NCBI GenBank assembly: GCA_012845835.1
Contig: JABAKD010000023.1
Span: 18,710,691 to 18,774,690, forward strand
DNA from: Undaria pinnatifida
Taxonomy: Eukaryota; Sar; Phaeophyceae; Laminariales; Alariaceae
Direction: 5' to 3'
Length of the DNA: 64,000 bases
Part shown: in pieces, positions 59,311 to 64,000 of the stretch
Position numbering within the stretch: the first letter of the stretch is position 1
Layout of the letters: every line of letters begins with the position of its first letter
Translations under genes and position numbers: made by a program
The notes under the pieces: model-generated
Seen by the model: the letters and a program-made list of their open reading frames with translations, nothing else
Databases searched by the model: none
What the model was told of the DNA's origin: nothing

Positions 59311-61660
59311 TCTAGCATGTATAGAGTACTGTATTGCGTGTGTCACAATTTTATGTAGTTTTGTGTTCATAAAGCTTGTATCTCTCTAGGAGGAAGAGTT
59401 AGCGTTAACATTGATTGGGTGTGCTAGAGATCGATGAGTAGTCGTTGAATGAGCGGTTAGAGGTGGTATATAATTCCGTACTACAGCAGTGGTGTGATGG
59501 CTGTGTGTCTTTAGGTCTACTGGTGGTGTATAATTCCATATACAGCAGCAGTGGTGCCACGACTGTACGTCTGTATGACGCGGTGTGTGCGAATCCTACT
59601 GCCATGTCATCTATGCAACGTATGTATCAGGTGTGCTTGATGTTGGCGAGTAGAATGGACCAGCAGTTTAGATTAAAGTACACGTACCAAAATTTCATAA
59701 TGTGTGTCTGTCATAGTCGTTTCACCTGGTTCTGCTATCGCTGCCGTTGTTTTGTGGTCACAGGGCTTGTATGTTTTTAGGATGAAGAATCAATGCTGAC
59801 ACTGGGTGTGCTATGTAAGTGGACGAGGACTCGTTTTTATTAAAATTGGAAAACGTCACTCGTTTTCTATAAATTGAAAAACGTTTAAAAAGCGGTTTGA
59901 TATGAAATGTCAATAGTACGACACCAGGTATTATATATCTGCGTTACTCATGCTGTGTAGTATGATATCGATAGGCATTATCAACTATTACTGCTGTTTA
60001 CCGGTACTCCCCTCTCTGGTACATACAACAGTGTATCATTTATGCTATTCCTGCTATAGTTGAGATGATCACGGAGCTTATAACTCTCTAGGGTGAAGAA
60101 TCAGTGCGGACACTGAGTGTGCTAGAAGCCGATGTGAGTTCTTGTTGAAAGAGCTGTTTGATAAAAAATACTTACCAGGTATACGCCACCAGTTATCGCA
60201 CATGACGTCTGCTTGGCATTGCGTTCCATGCACATGTGAGTTAACCGCAAGAAGGCATTCTGTTTTATTTGGACTAATACTTAAGAGTACTCCCTGTTAC
60301 AGATTGCAGACCATCCGATGTCCAGTCCATGTTTAGTTGATACTAGTTACCCTGGTGGTATATTACCATAGGCATATGGCTTTTATCTCTGCGTTTTCGG
60401 AGCCCCAACCCCATTGGCCGAGGGACCCTCCTAGCCTCTCCTCGACCAATCAGGGGGCGAGACGCGCGCGGGGGATTTTCCCCTCGGGGATACCCCTGAA
60501 TCCTGCCGCACTGGTTCAGTGGGTTTAGTGACCACCCTATATTCATATACTCATTAATATAGTGCGGATGCAGATTCAATTACTTGCTGAATTCAGCGCA
60601 ACTTGATTCTCGAATAGCACACACCTACCGCACAGCACAAGCGTTTGGCAGCAACGAAAGTAAGCAACTCACAACATAACCCCACCAACACGACATCGGC
60701 TTCCAGGTCGCCAACTAAACACCACCCACGGTACCGCACGAGACACCCACCCACTGGCCAAGTCATCCACCCACCAACCAACCCACCCACCATGCTACAG
60801 CTGTATACAGCAGCATACGGATGCGTTGTTTCGTACTCAAACTTTGCCAGAGCAGGCCGGTTATACAGCGGAGAGACCAAAATACTGCTGTTGGATGAAA
60901 GACAATAGTAACAGCTCCACCTCCCACAGGCACGAAAGCACTCACCCACGCACGAAACGACCGCCCCACCCACCCAACCAGCCAACCAACCTCACACCGA
61001 CCAACCCATGCTACCACCAAATACTCCAACGAATACGTGCTACAGCGGTACAGCATTAAGTACCAGCTGGTACGTACACCAACAAACAGAGGCGATTGGT
61101 CCGTACTTGATTTTTAACATGAAACACTATTATGGGTACGTTGCACCTCCAGCGGAGTACAACAACCTGTTAACCCCCCGTTCTCACCCATCCACCGACC
61201 CACAACCCACCCACGAACCGGCAGCGATATCTACTACTGCTGCATGCTGAAGGTACACGTACCTGCGACTAGAACGCCCACGACTAAAACGAAGCACCCT
61301 CGGTGAGGTATTACTACGGCGTGGTGATCCGTTTCAGTTAATTCTTCGCCCAGACCATTCTCTGGGATGTTTTTGCAGCTATTGTCCACAACTAATAATG
61401 CTACGATGTTCAAGCCGTGATAATTTTTACCAGTCCAGTTGAAATTGATGCTGTTTGATCGTCGGACGTGTCTATCGATACAAAAACACACCCCAACACG
61501 AAGCCCGCTCTTCTGTTGACGCGTAAACGTCCCAAATAGCAACAGAGTAGCCAGGCTAATGATATATAACGGCTAAGAGATGATATTTACTTAAGATAGT
61601 TACACGGTACGTCCGAGGTTGGAGGATATCTCTCGACAAAACTATAAGAGAGGCTGTCTC
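59311..61660. other. Unassigned, low-complexity in part
   Basis: No supported gene. Short phrases (TGGTGTATAATTCC near 59,465 and 59,525; GGATGAAGAATCA near 59,780 and 60,095) recur. 60,700-61,220 is a degenerate CCCACCAACC repeat. Confidence 0.35.
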
Positions 61661-61667
61661 GGTAAAA

Positions 61668-62314
61668 CTATCTCCGCACAACTATACATGTCGTTTTTGT
61701 GTTTCGTGTTGTTCGACGGGCTTTTCCTGGTGAACGAGGTTGTTGACTCATGTTATGAGGGGAATCACTGACTTGCAGATATGCTTCTTCTACTGGTGGT
61801 ATTTCCCTTAGATACGTAGCGTGTAGCAGTAGTAGTAGATATCCGGCCTGTTCCATCCTTGCTGAAAGGTAATCGTCATTCAAGCGTGGACTCCTGTTCG
61901 TATCCCATGACACCTCATTTTCCTTGAGCAGCAGCACTTGCCTTCAGCCTGATTGCAGCTGTATTCACTCGTCGTAAATAAACGCCTTTTGTCTTGAAGA
62001 TTTCTGGAGTATGTGTGTCGCAGATGAAAGAAGCTTTTCAGTTTTTCAGCACGTCGGCAGCGTAGCAATGCACTTGAGCGTGTCACTACGGTCCCTTGGT
62101 CAACCTCAGTCACCACCGGACGGTACTGTAGAATAAAAAGGCCGAGCTGAAAGGCTGATTCCGCACACAACGAAGGTTGGAGGAAGGAACCAATACCGAA
62201 AACTCTTTTGCGTTGTCTACTTTTTGTCACTGTTTTTCCATCTTGATTGAAGTACCTGTTGTCGAACCGGAAATACAAATAAATTCGTCCATCCGTTTCA
62301 TGGCTATTATTCAT
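61668..62314 (-). CDS. Possible gene on the minus strand, unknown
   Basis: Two consecutive minus-strand frames have protein-like composition: 62,314-61,880 (contains FGIGSFLQPSLCAESAFQLG and VVTRSSALLRCRRAEKLKSF) and 61,937-61,668 (contains NDDYLSARMEQAGYLLLLLH). They overlap in different frames, so a splice or frameshift would be needed. No family recognised and no clear splice pair. Confidence 0.2.
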
Positions 62315-62639
62315 TTTTTTTATTTTAATCTAACGACGTCATGTGTGGTTAAAATTACATACCACAAAATCAGAGGCGGATCATTTGTGACATCAGGCAG
62401 CATGCTGTTACCGTTGTAAAAAATTAACGGAGGAGGTAGGTATTGATTAGTGAATCAACACCAGAACTTGCTCCATAATATTGTACTTAATGTGATTTTT
62501 GTACATGTCTCATCAAATTGTACATTTCTATGCAATGTTTTTCTTTTTCATTTTTACTCCTGTTGATAGCAAAATAACCAATAGTTTCGTCTTCGATATT
62601 GGTACTCATACTGCATCATTTTCTACTCTCTAAGCAAAT

Positions 62640-64000
62640 ATATATGTATACATTTGTCATGTGTTTCTGCTGCTGATACTCGGTGTTGCTATCCTGCTGT
62701 TACTGCAGCTGCAGCTGCAGTGCTGCTGTGTTCTGCTGTTATTCATTATCGCCGGCGGTGGTGACGAAAGCTTAAGCCGCCGCCGTCACCCGCTATACGG
62801 CGAGGCGAGAAACCAGCATCGCCTGCTTCGACACCTACTCTCAAGGCCTGCGCTTTTGGAGCGGCCACGGGCACCGATCCAGCGATGACGGTCACGACCC
62901 TTACGGCTTCAGTGCCTGGACCTGATACATTAATACTGCACTGCTGTGCGCTGCTGTACGACGTAGCGTCATGTATTTGTAGCTACCCGTCATGTACAAT
63001 TGTGTTGGCCCTGTCGTGTGACAGGTGGAGAGACCAGATTAAGACAGTTTTGAGCCGTAGACGCCCTAGCTCGAGACGACATCCACCTCTTGATGCGATG
63101 ATTGCTTGGACCTTTTACCTTTATACTGATATACGCTACTGTACGTCGATCGGACGAGCATGTATTTGTATTTACATGTCATGTATAAATGTGTTGACCT
63201 TGTCGTGAGAGATGGAGAGGCCAGATTTAGACAAGGTTTTGAGCCGTAGACGCCCTAGCTCGAGACGAAATCCACCTCTCGGTGCGCTGATTACTGGACC
63301 TGCGTCACCTTTATACTGGTATACGCTACTGCACGACGATCGGACGAGCATGTATTTGCATCTACATGTCATGTATATATGTATTGACCCTTTCGTAAGA
63401 GATCAAGAGGCCAGATTTACACACGGTTTTGAGCCGGAGATGCCTTAGCTCGGGACAAGATCCACCTCTCGGTGCGCTGATTGCTGGACTTGCCTCTCCT
63501 TTATGTTAGACTGATGGACGCAGATGTACGACGTACAGACGAGTATGCGTTTGTATACAGCAGCCATGTTTTTCTGCGGCTGCCTCTCTGTGTTGCTATC
63601 CTGCTGTTGCTGCAGCTGCAGTGCTGAGGCTGTATATGTGACTGCACGGCCAAGGGGTGCTGCATATTGTCTTTTGCTTTGTTAATCTGGTTCGACGAAC
63701 CATATCAACAAATGGCGTAACCCGGCACACGATGTTGAAGACCAGCAGCACACAGCAGCACTGCAGCTGCAGCAACAGCAGGGTAGCAAAACACATAAGC
63801 AGCAGCGGAATACGAGACAAATGTATACAAATGGATTCTCGTCCGTACGTCGTACACCAGTATGTTAGTATAACATTAAGGTGAGGCACGTCATGCAATT
63901 AACGCACCGACACCACGTACGATCATGTATTTGTATCCACCCGTGATGTATATAGGTATTGCCCTGTTGTGTGAGAGATCGAGTGACCAGATTTTGACAT
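62640..64000 (+). repeat. 190-bp satellite-like array
   Basis: Units containing CGGACGAGCATGTATTTG, GAGAGGCCAGATTTAGACAAG and CGCCCTAGCTCGAGAC repeat with a spacing of about 190 bp (63,151, 63,341, about 63,533, and degenerate earlier units from about 62,960). The array runs off the window end. A CTG-rich module (62,660-62,760) recurs at 54,900, 63,590 and, inverted, about 63,745. Confidence 0.7.

Noticed and set aside
60700-61250. Minus-strand Gly/Trp/Val-rich frames
   Set aside because: Translations of a degenerate CCCACCAACC repeat.
54811-62888. Conserved Leu/Cys-rich membrane protein pair (54,811-55,119 and 62,661-62,888)
   Set aside because: Similarity is explained by duplicated satellite modules. 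The Leu/Cys runs are CTG-repeat translations, with no independent sign of coding.

Overview
This is a eukaryotic nuclear window made almost entirely of transposable elements and their debris. There is no prokaryotic gene organisation. Intron-type GT..AG junctions, dense microsatellites, and remnants of at least eight transposon types point to a large repeat-rich protist or algal genome. The Ty3/gypsy integrase-chromodomain fragment and the DIRS-like polyprotein look to me like those of stramenopiles (oomycetes or brown-algal relatives), but no diagnostic host gene was recognised, so the organism call is weak.

Layout. 1-3,457 and 31,858-36,029 are two inverted copies of one gene-bearing element. 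Both end, on their facing sides, in a hairpin followed by CCCTTGT, a terminus seen six times in the window. 4,396-7,030 is a 338-bp tandem array split by a 1.64-kb Mutator-like foldback element (9-bp target duplication). 7,040-8,996 holds an OTU-like motif, the C-terminal part of a Pif1-type helicase and another hairpin/CCCTTGT end, read as a Helitron/Helentron-class remnant. 9,012-14,235 is a run of cut-and-paste elements with readable target duplications: pogo-like (TA), mariner-like (TA), PIF/Harbinger-like (TAA) and a hAT-like element (8 bp) with arrays of CGGGTC. 14,236-15,500 is DIRS-derived. 15,500-20,046 carries the best host-like exons. 20,600-23,400 is dispersed and tandem repeat.

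23,560-31,265 (minus) is a decayed DIRS-like retrotransposon with Gag, a 93-bp minisatellite, RT, RNase H and tyrosine recombinase. The right inverted copy (31,858-36,029) contains a 929-bp tandem duplication and a 369-bp TRIM element. 36,030-42,880 is mostly unassigned, with a compound CNN microsatellite. 42,880-44,600 (minus) is a broken Ty3/gypsy fragment. 45,200-49,800 is dispersed short repeats. 49,804-53,037 is an LTR element with 4-bp target duplications. 55,746-57,579 is a hAT MITE abutting a second Mutator-like element. 58,000-64,000 is low-complexity DNA, repeats and a 190-bp satellite.

Nothing here forms an operon or obvious pathway. The coherent story is repeated nested insertion, and many boundaries can be read to the base because target duplications survive. 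All coordinates and homologies were read by eye; no alignment or search was run.
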